In this document: positions 1 through 5,259 of the stretch, one piece after another | Layout of the letters: every line of letters begins with the position of its first letter | Numbering within the stretch: the first letter of the stretch is position 1 | Source of the DNA: a virus | Reading direction: 5' to 3' (one strand) | DNA length: 36,986 nucleotides | IMG/VR virus record: IMGVR_UViG_3300045118_000751 | Span: 1-36,986 of that record | Program-made: the position numbers and the translations under genes | Notes under the pieces: model-generated | Told to the model about the DNA's origin: nothing | The model's input: only the letters and a program-made list of their open reading frames with translations | Databases searched by the model: none

Positions 1-737
1 AAATATTTTTTATTTTTATAAATATCTTTTATTTTTTCTCCTTCTACAATAGTATTTTCATAAACACAACCACTGCCCATCAAGTCTTGCAAGTCTGGAG
101 GCCTATTGTAATCAGCACCAGAAGGCAAGCGGCGTAATTGCGACACTATCACAAAACCAATATTAGTTTTGTTGGCAGTCTCTTTTATCTTGCGGATATA
201 TTCCATAAGGGCAATACGTTCCTCTTGAAAATTCTTCCATTCTACAAGTTGTATGAAATCAAGAAAAATTATATCTGGAGGCTTTGTTTCATAATATTCT
301 TTAATTATCTGCTCTACTTCGGAAAATATATAACCTCTTTCAATAATCTCAAAATCTATTTTTTTTATATATTCCTCAAAGATTTTTACAAAATTTGGGT
401 CAAAATCTACTCTGTTATTGGATAAATCTGAATAGTCAATGCCATTCATCTCGCAATACATCCGCAACATAAGTTGCCAGCCCTTTAATTCTAAAGAAAG
501 AAACAAAATGCTATTATCGGGATTATCAGTAAAATTGCGGGCCATTTGTAAAGTAAGTGCAGTTTTTCCAGCGCCTGCTTTACCTGAAATAATCCAGATT
601 TCGCCTCTTTTCATCCCGCCAGTAATATTATCCAAGAAATCTAATCCCGTAGGAAACTCTATTCTTCCTCGTTGCTTTTGTTCTGCAATAATTCTTTGCG
701 CTTGGGCAAAATGCTCTGATATAGTGGGATACTGCAT
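1..737 (-). CDS. dnaB: Replicative DnaB-type helicase, N-terminal extein plus start of intein (runs off left edge)
   Basis: ATP-driven 5'-3' replicative helicase of the RecA/DnaB (gp41) class, expected at the phage replication fork. The start ATG at 737 follows a strong AGGAGG. Visible: Walker A GKAGAGKT (residues 52-59), Walker B IIFLD (D160), SQLRR sensor region (199-203). The usual DnaB N-terminal primase-binding domain is absent; the RecA core begins by about residue 30. At residue 224 the sequence DLMGSG is followed by Cys and an intein block-A-like stretch (CVYENTIV), with the insertion at nucleotide 68. This matches the classical DnaB intein site, between G and S of a G-S-x-E-Q-x-A-D motif. 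The remainder of intein and helicase lies at 36986-36342. The start overlaps the upstream small ORF by 79 bases. Identity as a helicase is strong; window truncation is certain. Confidence 0.93.
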   Translation of the reverse strand, partial: MQYPTISEHFAQAQRIIAEQKQRGRIEFPTGLDFLDNITGGMKRGEIWIISGKAGAGKTALTLQMARNFTDNPDNSILFLSLELKGWQLMLRMYCEMNGIDYSDLSNNRVDFDPNFVKIFEEYIKKIDFEIIERGYIFSEVEQIIKEYYETKPPDIIFLDFIQLVEWKNFQEERIALMEYIRKIKETANKTNIGFVIVSQLRRLPSGADYNRPPDLQDLMGSGCVYENTIVEGEKIKDIYKNKKY

Positions 738-916
738 TTTAAAGCCTCCTTCTTCTGGGTAAGCGCTAAAATAATCTCTTCCAATTTCTGTTTATCTAAT
801 TTAAATTTGCCATTTTTAGTTTGCCTTAATAACTTTCGGAAAGTAACTAGTTGTTCTTCTATTTCTTGGATATTGCCTTGAATTTCTTGGATTATTGCTG
901 AACAAACATTAGACAT
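659..916 (-). CDS. Small coiled-coil hypothetical protein upstream of helicase
   Basis: 85 residues, mostly charged and heptad-like (IQEIQGNIQEIEEQL, then LDKQKLEEIILALTQKKEAL), so probably helical. Start at 916 has AGAGGTAAAG about 10 bases upstream and overlaps the end of the initiator gene by 8 bases. Its 3' end overlaps the helicase start by 79 bases in another frame and contains the helicase SD, implying coupled translation. Position between initiator and helicase suggests a replication accessory role such as helicase loading, but no family was recognised and that is only context. The long overlap leaves some doubt about the last 25 codons. Confidence 0.6.
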   Translation of the reverse strand: MSNVCSAIIQEIQGNIQEIEEQLVTFRKLLRQTKNGKFKLDKQKLEEIILALTQKKEALKCSIPLYQSILPKRKELLQNKSNEEE

Positions 917-1544
917 ACTTTACCTCTTTTTGGGGTGGTTTAGGTTTATAATTAAGCCATTTCTCAAGATTATCTACTTTATTCCTGATACCTAAACAAT
1001 ATACTATATCCACAAATTTATGGCGTTCAACCCAGTCATCCAAGACAAAATTATCTATGGCCTGTTTCATCTGCTCAGAAGTAAAACCGTCTTTAAAGCG
1101 CAATTCAATTATGCCCTGGCGCCCCTGGGTGTATTTTAAAGACTTTTTTGTCTTTAAGAGGAAGTAATCAAAGATCTCTTTGGCCTTATGTATGTCTGTA
1201 ATACATATGTCTGTAATACATATGTCCGTAAGTACATTTTGTAGCATTTTGTTACAATTAGTTACAATTAGTTCATATTTTTGTAACATATTCAAATCAT
1301 TACGGATAGACTTAAGAGGGTATTTAACTTCTTCGGAAATCCACTTTTCATCCAAGGGAATAGTGTTTTTTTGCTTACAAGCCACACAAATAAGTCCAAT
1401 AAATAGCCATCTTTGACTGGGTGTAAGTTTGGAAATTCTGTAATCTCCTATGGCTGATATATCCCATCTTATCCAAATTATTGCCCTGCCGTCTATATAA
1501 CTCGGTTGATACTTTTCAAGGTTTTTAATACTGATGTAATCCAT
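909..1544 (-). CDS. Putative phage replication initiator (helix-turn-helix N-terminus, DnaD/RepO-like C-terminus)
   Basis: 211 residues. The N-terminal ~100 residues (KLTPSQRWLFIGLICVAC, then SEEVKYPLKSIRNDLNML) look like a winged-helix replisome-organiser domain. The C-terminal part (EIFDYFLLKTKKSL..., YTQGRQGIIELRF, NLEKWLNY) resembles the conserved phage C-terminal domain of replication initiators, which ends in a W/Y-L-N pattern. It sits directly before a helicase gene, the usual initiator-helicase pair. The middle encodes a repeated TDICI motif produced by three 15-base DNA repeats, as in phages whose origin lies inside the initiator gene. SD GAGAAAGG precedes the ATG. It lies behind a promoter and a structured leader (1558-1744). 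Function is by domain likeness and context, not by catalytic residues. Confidence 0.75.
   Translation of the reverse strand: MDYISIKNLEKYQPSYIDGRAIIWIRWDISAIGDYRISKLTPSQRWLFIGLICVACKQKNTIPLDEKWISEEVKYPLKSIRNDLNMLQKYELIVTNCNKMLQNVLTDICITDICITDIHKAKEIFDYFLLKTKKSLKYTQGRQGIIELRFKDGFTSEQMKQAIDNFVLDDWVERHKFVDIVYCLGIRNKVDNLEKWLNYKPKPPQKEVKYV
1191..1270. repeat. Iteron-like direct repeats inside the initiator gene; candidate replication origin
   Basis: Two perfect 15-base copies of TATGTCTGTAATACA (1191-1205, 1206-1220) and a third diverged copy from 1221. These are followed by two perfect 10-base copies of GTTACAATTA (1251-1260, 1261-1270) and an AT-rich tract. The palindrome ACATATGT recurs at the junctions. 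In lambda-type phages the origin iterons lie within the initiator gene and are bound by its product; by analogy this is an origin candidate. Confidence 0.5.
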
Positions 1545-1557
1545 TACAAACCTTTCT

Positions 1558-1713
1558 CAAATAAAAGGGGGCGCTTTGGCAAGCGGAACGGATTAAGTTA
1601 CGCTGGTCAGACTTTCGTAAGACCTGCCTCTGCACCCCTATTTTATTTTTGTTGTCGGTTAAATAAAAAATCTGACCATTTTTTTTAACCATAATCCGCT
1701 CCTTTACCGACAA
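1558..1713 (-). ncRNA. Structured, pseudoknotted leader RNA upstream of the initiator gene
   Basis: Begins about where the promoter at 1716-1744 should start transcription and ends about 14 bases before the initiator ATG. Helices, by coordinates: 1706-1713 with 1652-1659 (8 bp, TTGTCGGT); 1692-1702 with 1585-1595 (11 bp including one G-U); 1671-1678 with 1604-1611 (8 bp, TGGTCAGA); and 1632-1638 with 1568-1574 plus 1623-1628 with 1577-1582. The last pair forms a 13-bp helix with a 3x3 internal loop, followed by TTTTAT like an intrinsic terminator. The first helix crosses the second and third, and the terminator-like helix crosses them again, so the fold would be a double pseudoknot. G-U pairs fit only the minus-strand RNA. 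An alternative 55-codon ORF (1692-1525) occupies the same DNA; its SD is buried in the 11-bp helix. Confidence 0.6.
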
Positions 1714-1715
1714 TT

Positions 1716-1744
1716 ATTAAATCATAGAATTATGATTTTGTCAA
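1716..1744 (-). promoter_or_regulatory. Sigma70-like promoter with palindromic operator in the spacer
   Basis: On the minus strand: -35 TTGACA (1744-1739), 17-base spacer, -10 TTTAAT (1721-1716). The spacer region holds the inverted repeat AAATCATA-GAAT-TATGATTT (1719-1738), placed so that a bound dimer would cover both promoter elements. It would drive the leader RNA, initiator, small ORF and helicase. The repressor that would bind it was not recognised in the window. Confidence 0.75.
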
Positions 1745-1781
1745 GCATTATTTAATCCCCTTAAAGATGTAAAGATTTTTC

Positions 1782-2066
1782 TTACTCTTGAATAAAGACC
1801 TTATAAAACTTATTCCCCTTTGCCTGGCAGCACTCAATTCTAACCTCCGTATCCTGTGGCAGGGGAAAGAGGTTTTCTTTTAGGATGCCAGAGGTAGAGG
1901 AGAGTATCTTTTCTTCTCCGTCAATGGTCAGGTAATAATCGGTGATTTCGCCATCCTTAAAGGGATTAGGGCGTTCTTTGGCACCAGTGTAAATACCCTC
2001 CCAACTTGTGCCTACCATAAATCTTAAATACCTGTCCTTCTTGTTGCCTTGCTGTTTCCAAGCCAT
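1782..2066 (-). CDS. Hypothetical protein, possibly an OB-fold-like early protein
   Basis: 94 residues with the pattern of a small beta-barrel: alternating strands DGEITDYYLTIDGEEKIL, a turn, LFPLPQDTEVRIECC, and a closing strand KFYKVFIQE. No catalytic motif seen. ATG at 2066 sits 8-12 bases after AGGAGGC, 10 bases after the stop of the upstream gene, so the two are co-transcribed. Location in the pre-replication block and strand pattern would fit a single-stranded-DNA-binding or nucleic-acid-binding OB fold, but this is shape and context only. Confidence 0.65.
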   Translation of the reverse strand: MAWKQQGNKKDRYLRFMVGTSWEGIYTGAKERPNPFKDGEITDYYLTIDGEEKILSSTSGILKENLFPLPQDTEVRIECCQAKGNKFYKVFIQE

Positions 2067-2076
2067 AATAGCCTCC

Positions 2077-2343
2077 TTATTTATTTATAGCCTTGATGTT
2101 CTCTTTTTTAAATTGCTGGATGCGCTCTGCCGCCTCTTTCTTGGAGCGCTCAATTTGTAAGGCCATTTCTTCCTTCCAGGTCTTCTCAAACCAGCACACC
2201 ACCAGGTCGCACTGCTTATCAGCCGGCCAGTCAGCAAAGTTCTTCCTTACCGACTCCTCTAAACCCTTCAATAGCCCCAAATCGCTTTTGTGGGTATCGC
2301 AAGTCGGGCATTTCAGGTTATAGACCAGTGTGTTATCCTCCAT
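2077..2343 (-). CDS. Hypothetical protein with N-terminal CxxC
   Basis: 88 residues. An N-terminal CPTC (residues 12-15) could be half of a metal site, but only scattered later cysteines (QCDLVVCW) accompany it. The C-terminal third is a charged helix (QIERSKKEAAERIQQFKKENI). A perfect AAGGAGG precedes the ATG, just downstream of the structured leader at 2367-2494, so its expression may be governed by that RNA. No family recognised. Confidence 0.75.
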   Translation of the reverse strand: MEDNTLVYNLKCPTCDTHKSDLGLLKGLEESVRKNFADWPADKQCDLVVCWFEKTWKEEMALQIERSKKEAAERIQQFKKENIKAINK

Positions 2344-2366
2344 TACGCCTCCTTATAAAATAATCC

Positions 2367-2494
2367 GCCCCTGGGAAAGAAGGGTTTTCTTTTATGCTAT
2401 TCGGAGGCAACCCAGGGGCAAAATAAAAGCGGTGGATTTTTCTTTGTCCGCCGCTATTTTTATGTCTTAACCCTTCTTGCATACACCCTCCGAA
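2367..2494 (-). ncRNA. Structured leader RNA with three interleaved helices
   Basis: Lies between the promoter at 2506-2534 and the gene starting at 2343. Perfect complementary pairs, by coordinates: 2487-2494 with 2400-2407 (TTCGGAGG, 8 bp); 2469-2478 with 2377-2386 (AAGAAGGGTT, 10 bp); 2411-2419 with 2367-2375 (GCCCCTGGG, 9 bp). A simple hairpin, 2447-2455 with 2428-2436 (8 of 9), is nested. The three long helices occur in the order D A B D' A' B', so each crosses the others: either a compact multi-pseudoknot or mutually exclusive states. The 3' strand is followed by GGATTATTTTAT and then the SD AAGGAGG of the next gene. Confidence 0.6.
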
Positions 2495-2505
2495 TTGTGC
2501 CTTTA

Positions 2506-2534
2506 ATTCTAAACCTGTTTTTTGTTTTTGTCAA
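2506..2534 (-). promoter_or_regulatory. Sigma70-like promoter for the 2343-1782 genes
   Basis: Minus strand: -35 TTGACA (2534-2529), 17-base spacer, -10 TAGAAT (2511-2506). It overlaps the last codons of the upstream gene and is followed within about 12 bases by the first helix of the structured leader, so the RNA would begin with that structure. Confidence 0.7.
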
Positions 2535-2757
2535 GCGTTTTTTTTCCTTGAAAATACCTCTCCTGCTTTTGGGCAAAAGCCTCAAAATCTAATTCCGCCA
2601 GTTGTAAATGCAGCCTGACGATGCTTAAGGCATAATGAAGGGTGCTGCGCTGTCCTTCATTATGGGTAGAGTTTATTTTTTCCTTAAAGCAGTCCTGCAA
2701 GCCCTCTGCAAATCTCCTTACCGCTACCCATTCCAGATGCCCTATTTCATCAGCCAT
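2509..2757 (-). CDS. Hypothetical helical early protein
   Basis: 82 residues, predicted mainly helical (RRFAEGLQDCFKEKI, then LHYALSIVRLHLQLAELDF, FEAFAQKQERYF), ending in a lysine-rich tail. GAGGGGG lies just upstream of the ATG, and the start overlaps the stop of the preceding zinc-ribbon gene (ATGGCTGATG), so translation is coupled. No recognised family; acts with other small early genes by position only. The tail codons overlap the promoter at 2506-2534. Confidence 0.7.
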   Translation of the reverse strand: MADEIGHLEWVAVRRFAEGLQDCFKEKINSTHNEGQRSTLHYALSIVRLHLQLAELDFEAFAQKQERYFQGKKTLDKNKKQV

Positions 2758-2887
2758 TTTCCCCCTCTTCTTTTAGCAAATCGTCATAACACTCCCGGCA
2801 ATATGCCCTGTCATCTTCAGGGATTAACTCGCTTAAGGGGAAAACCCCCCCGCACCTGTCGCAAGGCGCTGTCATCTGCTCATCCAT
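2750..2887 (-). CDS. Small zinc-ribbon protein
   Basis: 45 residues with CDRC (9-12) and CREC (30-33), a four-cysteine treble-clef-like spacing, followed by an acidic tail. AAGGAGAAAA precedes the ATG at 2887, and both ends overlap neighbouring genes (2880-3203 upstream, 2757 downstream). Likely a metal-stabilised nucleic-acid or protein-binding module; the exact role is unknown. One of several zinc-ribbon peptides in this arm. Confidence 0.7.
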   Translation of the reverse strand: MDEQMTAPCDRCGGVFPLSELIPEDDRAYCRECYDDLLKEEGENG

Positions 2888-3203
2888 TTTTCTCCTTTCC
2901 TTCTCCCCAGGAAAACCTTATCTGCCTGTCCGCCAGAGGTTCAATTAAATACCAGTACCTTCTCCAGGGGCTACCTTGAGGGAACTTGCTTTTTACCTGC
3001 TCACAGAATAAATACCTTGTCCCCTTGCTTATCAGTTGCAGCCTGCCGGCTACATTGACCACGATTTCTTTATCCTTCTGTAGCCAAGAGTATATCTTAT
3101 CGTTAAGGCTGAATTTATCCCCGAAGGGGTGCTCTATCTTTAAATACAGCCTTTTTCCATCCTCCAAAACCCTTTGATTACGTAGCCTTAAATAACGGGG
3201 CAT
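2880..3203 (-). CDS. Hypothetical early protein
   Basis: 107 residues, beta-rich and basic (RLYLKIEHPFGDKF, DKEIVVNVAGRLQLI, TRYLFCEQV, YWYLIEPLADRQIRFSW). No cysteine pairs or catalytic triad noticed. The start at 3203 overlaps the preceding gene's last codons and its 3' end overlaps the next ATG, so it belongs to one translational chain with 3388-3188 and 2887-2750. No family recognised. Confidence 0.7.
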   Translation of the reverse strand: MPRYLRLRNQRVLEDGKRLYLKIEHPFGDKFSLNDKIYSWLQKDKEIVVNVAGRLQLISKGTRYLFCEQVKSKFPQGSPWRRYWYLIEPLADRQIRFSWGEGKEKNG

Positions 3204-3388
3204 CTTTCTCTGATAACCTCCAGGTATTTTTCTACCTCCCGCAATAAGTCTATATCCGCCAGGTTGTATTTGTCCAAGATGTAAAGGGCATCCCTAATCT
3301 GGATTAATTCGTGCAAGGTATAATCGTCCTGCCTTAACAGGTCGCTTTGCAGGATTTTTCGGGTGGTTTGCTCTAATCTGTCGGGCAT
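3188..3388 (-). CDS. Small helical protein, paralogue of the gene at 33554-33748
   Basis: 66 residues. ATG at 3388 is chosen because AAAGGAGGAAAG lies immediately upstream; a longer frame to 3427 adds an unlikely leader. The core RKILQSDLLRQDDYTLHEL and IRDALYILDKYNLADIDLL closely matches the 64-residue product at 33748-33554 (RKILASGDLEKETYTLNDL, IRDALNILDAYGFADQDLL). The two arms therefore carry diverged copies of one gene. Mostly alpha-helical with conserved YTL and IRDAL motifs. Function unknown. Confidence 0.75.
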   Translation of the reverse strand: MPDRLEQTTRKILQSDLLRQDDYTLHELIQIRDALYILDKYNLADIDLLREVEKYLEVIRERCPVI

Positions 3389-3645
3389 CTTTCCTCCTCC
3401 TTTTTTTGCCAAAACTGCTCCATACATTTTAAGCGGTGGCTGGCGATTTCAAATTTCTTTAACAAAAAAGCGACCCGTGAGGCGAGGCTTAAGCCTTTTG
3501 TTATTATTATGAACCTCTCCCCGCAATATAAACAACGCTCTTTGAGGACTAAAGGCTTATCCATAGCCTTCTTAACGGCTTCCCTGGCCTTCTTGGCGTG
3601 GCGTTGCAGCCGCCAGAGTTTTAAGGCTTTCAAGACAGCATTCAT
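3373..3645 (-). CDS. Hypothetical protein with CxxC zinc-finger-like centre
   Basis: 90 residues: a very basic helical N-terminus (LKLWRLQRHAKKAREAVKKA), then CLYCGERF (residues 38-45) and a later H-x4-C (SHRLKCMEQF), a plausible C2HC metal site. Strong SD AGGAGAG before the ATG. Sits second in the leftward early operon. The basic helix next to a zinc module would suit DNA binding, but no named family was recognised. Confidence 0.7.
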   Translation of the reverse strand: MNAVLKALKLWRLQRHAKKAREAVKKAMDKPLVLKERCLYCGERFIIITKGLSLASRVAFLLKKFEIASHRLKCMEQFWQKKEEERCPTD

Positions 3646-3662
3646 AGTTTCCTCTCTCCTTT

Positions 3663-3776
3663 TTATTTATTGTTTTTTTTCTCTTTTCTCCAAGTATGGC
3701 CGCATTTCTGGCAAACTCCCTCATTAGTCTTAATTCTAATATAAATCTGGGTAGATTTACATTCTGGGCACCGCAT
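3663..3776 (-). CDS. Very small zinc-ribbon protein, first gene of the leftward early operon
   Basis: 37 residues with CPEC (3-6) and CQKCGHTW (23-30), a textbook zinc-ribbon spacing with a lysine-rich end. Start at 3776 is preceded by AAAGGAGGTGG, a strong SD, and it is the first ORF after the promoter at 3822-3849. Such minimal ribbons often bind nucleic acid or transcription machinery, but no specific role can be read here. Confidence 0.75.
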   Translation of the reverse strand: MRCPECKSTQIYIRIKTNEGVCQKCGHTWRKEKKNNK

Positions 3777-3821
3777 ATTTTCCACCTCCTTTCGCTTTCA
3801 ACCTTCCTTACTTCTACCTTA

Positions 3822-3849
3822 ATTATAACATATTATTTAATTATGTCAA
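3822..3849 (-). promoter_or_regulatory. Leftward early promoter
   Basis: Minus strand: -35 TTGACA (3849-3844), 16-base spacer, -10 TATAAT (3827-3822) with a TGT extension. Both hexamers match consensus exactly. It reads into the zinc-ribbon gene at 3776 and the early operon. It faces the opposite way to the promoter at 3937-3964, forming a divergent control region. Confidence 0.8.
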
Positions 3850-3936
3850 GGATTATTTTGATTATTTTTACCCTGATTTAAGGATTTTAAAAGGCGCACT
3901 TTCAATTATTTTGTCGTCGGAGATTAAATAATCATA

Positions 3937-3964
3937 TTGACAAAGAAGGATTTTCTGGTATAAT
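3937..3964 (+). promoter_or_regulatory. Rightward promoter of the packaging/virion arm
   Basis: TTGACA (3937-3942), 16-base spacer ending in TGG, TATAAT (3959-3964): a perfect extended consensus. Transcription should begin near 3971. TCGTCGG lies 18 bases upstream (3913-3919), the same word found several times at the 3' end of the small terminase gene. Confidence 0.8.
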
Positions 3965-4228
3965 ATGCCCTCAATATGGGAGGAAAACCCCGGCAGCAAA
4001 TCAAAAATATTAAAATTACCTAAAGGCCGGCAATTAAGGTTTATCCTCCCATTTTTTATTATGATTATTGAAGAAGGGGTTTTTAGGAAGAAGCCTATTT
4101 TCATCATCAGGAATGATGAGCGCAGGATTCTTTTTAGCGCAGGCCTTACTAAACTCCGCCTTATCAGCGAGCACCTATTGGAAATCAAGGACTTTATCGC
4201 CAGGCACACCACCCCCGATGCCCCTTAG
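3965..4228 (+). CDS. Hypothetical small protein at head of the rightward arm (start uncertain)
   Basis: The open frame of 87 codons reads like a real protein in its second half (PIFIIRNDERRILFSAG, then LTKLRLISEHLLEIKDFIARH), with beta strands followed by an amphipathic helix. The first ATG directly abuts the -10 box at 3959-3964, so the expected transcript would not contain it. An internal ATG at 4061 is the likelier start if that promoter is used, although it has no clear SD. The first third also encodes the 9-bp hairpin described separately. No family recognised; the antisense frame 4212-3868 is the alternative but lacks a promoter or SD. Confidence 0.4.
   Translation: MPSIWEENPGSKSKILKLPKGRQLRFILPFFIMIIEEGVFRKKPIFIIRNDERRILFSAGLTKLRLISEHLLEIKDFIARHTTPDAP
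3976..4057 (+). terminator. Leader hairpin / attenuator-like terminator just after the rightward start site
   Basis: ATGGGAGGA (3976-3984) pairs perfectly with TCCTCCCAT (4043-4051), and a T-run follows at once (4051-4056). An inner CCGGC/GCCGG pair (about 3990-4030) is nested. The structure starts a few bases after the predicted transcript start, so it could terminate or attenuate rightward transcription. The same bases may be coding, which weakens the claim. Confidence 0.4.
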
Positions 4229-4282
4229 CCACCTTATTTATAAGATACATATAAGCTATATCTTTTATCCCATATACCACTT

Positions 4283-4413
4283 AGTATAAGGGGATATGGT
4301 ACTTAATATAAGGGTATATGGTAAATGGTAAAAAGGTAAAAGGTATATTGGTAAATGGTAAAAAGGTAAAAGGTAAAAGGTAAAAGGTAAAAGGTAAAAT
4401 GGTAAAAGGGAAA
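4283..4413 (+). repeat. GGTAAAA tandem-repeat tract before the small terminase gene
   Basis: Starts with two related 19-mers (AGTATAAGGGGATATGGTA, AATATAAGGGTATATGGTA). Two copies of a GGTAAATGGTAAAAAGGTAAAAGGTA unit follow, at 4320 and 4350, then a run of 7-base GGTAAAA units to about 4400 and two AAAAGGG units. The terminase ATG at 4399 is inside the tract, so repeat units supply its AAGGT SD-like sequence. May be a terminase recognition site or a slippage-prone translational switch. Confidence 0.6.
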
Positions 4414-4893
4414 AGGGAATTAACCCTAAAGGAGAAAAGGTTTAAAATAGAAATACAAAAAAAAGAAAACGGATATAATAAAGCACTATGTATGCGTAAA
4501 GCAGGATATACAAAGACAAGCAGTAATTCGGGAGTAAAATACCGGCAATTACGAAAGATTACGGAGGGATTGGATTTCTTTAATCCGGAGAGGATAAAGG
4601 GAGATATTGAAGATACCAGGGAAATGGCTAAACAGGAAAAAGATATCACTAACCTTAATCGTATAGACGAGCATAGGAGTAAGATAGCCGGCCTTGTAAT
4701 TGATAGGGCACAGATAACTAATAAATCCCCAGACAAGATTATTATTGCCTATAAAGAGACTACATTACCGCCGGAGAATATAGAAACCCCGACGATAAAT
4801 AGAATACCGTCGGAGGATATACCTATTTCCCAAGAGGGTAATAGGGAATTACCGACGAGGGAGAATAGTTTATCGTCGGGAGAAGGCAAATAG
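4399..4893 (+). CDS. Putative terminase small subunit
   Basis: 164 residues. The N-terminal pattern LTLKEKRFKIEIQKKENGYNKALCMRKAGYTKTSS matches the helix-turn-helix start of terminase small subunits (L-T-x-K-x-x-x-F ... N-x-x-x-A-x-x-x-A-G-Y). The middle is helical and charged; the tail is Pro/Ser/Thr-rich and low in structure. It would bind the packaging site and regulate the large terminase. The ATG lies inside a GGTAAAA repeat tract that also provides the only SD-like bases. Its 3' end carries a nested inverted repeat (4788-4880). The large terminase gene follows after four tiny ORFs, which supports the call. Confidence 0.65.
   Translation: MVKGKRELTLKEKRFKIEIQKKENGYNKALCMRKAGYTKTSSNSGVKYRQLRKITEGLDFFNPERIKGDIEDTREMAKQEKDITNLNRIDEHRSKIAGLVIDRAQITNKSPDKIIIAYKETTLPPENIETPTINRIPSEDIPISQEGNRELPTRENSLSSGEGK
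4788..4880. repeat. Nested inverted repeat with CGTCGG words at the 3' end of the small terminase gene
   Basis: CCCGACGATAAA (4788-4799) and TTTATCGTCGGG (4869-4880) are perfect 12-base inverted copies. Inside them CCGTCGG (4807-4813) and CCGACGA (4852-4858) form a second, imperfect pair. Packaging (pac/cos) sites are often in or beside the small terminase gene, so this is a candidate; a role as a protein-binding site or as simple codon repetition cannot be separated by eye. Confidence 0.4.
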
Positions 4894-5079
4894 GTTTATT
4901 AGTAAGTTTTAATTGGGTTAGAGAGGGATGAGAGGGAAGAGAAGGAAGGGGTCGGGGATGGGTAGGAGGGTAGGGGAGATATCTATTGCCCCTCTCCCCC
5001 AATCTTTTTCTCCATTTTAAAATCTTTTTTTCCATTTTAAAATCCCCAAATCTTACCCTCTCTCAACCGAAAAGTCCTA
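4894..5079. other. Non-coding purine-rich spacer with a short direct repeat
   Basis: No ORF supported. The top strand is a long purine-rich tract (about 4918-4980), then a C-rich tract. TCCATTTTAAAATC occurs twice (5011-5024 and 5031-5044). Could be part of a packaging or regulatory region. Confidence 0.4.
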
Positions 5080-5259
5080 ATGCAATTTATCTATTTAATC
5101 CTTCTCCTTCTCTTTGTCTTGTGCTTAAGGTATTTCTTTACCACCAGCCCCTTTAAAAGGGCAGCCTGCAGTATTTTAGGGCACCGCTGGGTAGGTAATA
5201 AAGCCTCCTGTTTAAGATGCTCTATGGACTGGTTTGATTACTTGAAAAGAGTGCTTTGA
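5080..5259 (+). CDS. Small membrane protein with CxxC
   Basis: 59 residues: an N-terminal hydrophobic helix (FIYLILLLLFVLCLRYFF, residues 3-20), then a basic segment with GHRW and CLRC. Its TGA overlaps the next ATG by one base (TGATG), strong evidence that both are translated. Weak SD; no family recognised. Shape resembles short phage-encoded single-span membrane proteins. Confidence 0.6.
   Translation: MQFIYLILLLLFVLCLRYFFTTSPFKRAACSILGHRWVGNKASCLRCSMDWFDYLKRVL

Noticed and set aside
1525-1692. 55-codon ORF on the minus strand with an AAAGGAG SD, upstream of the initiator gene
   Set aside because: It coincides with the dense set of long complementary pairs of the leader RNA, lacks a recognisable protein pattern, and its SD is within an 11-pair helix. 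Not excluded, but RNA is the better explanation.
2333-2482. 49-codon ORF reading through the second leader RNA
   Set aside because: Composition is basic and low in structure, and the bases are better explained by the perfect interleaved helices; GGAGG before it is inside helix D.
3868-4212. 114-codon minus-strand ORF opposite the 3965-4228 frame
   Set aside because: No SD or promoter in that direction, and it ends inside the divergent promoter region; plus-strand reading looks more protein-like.
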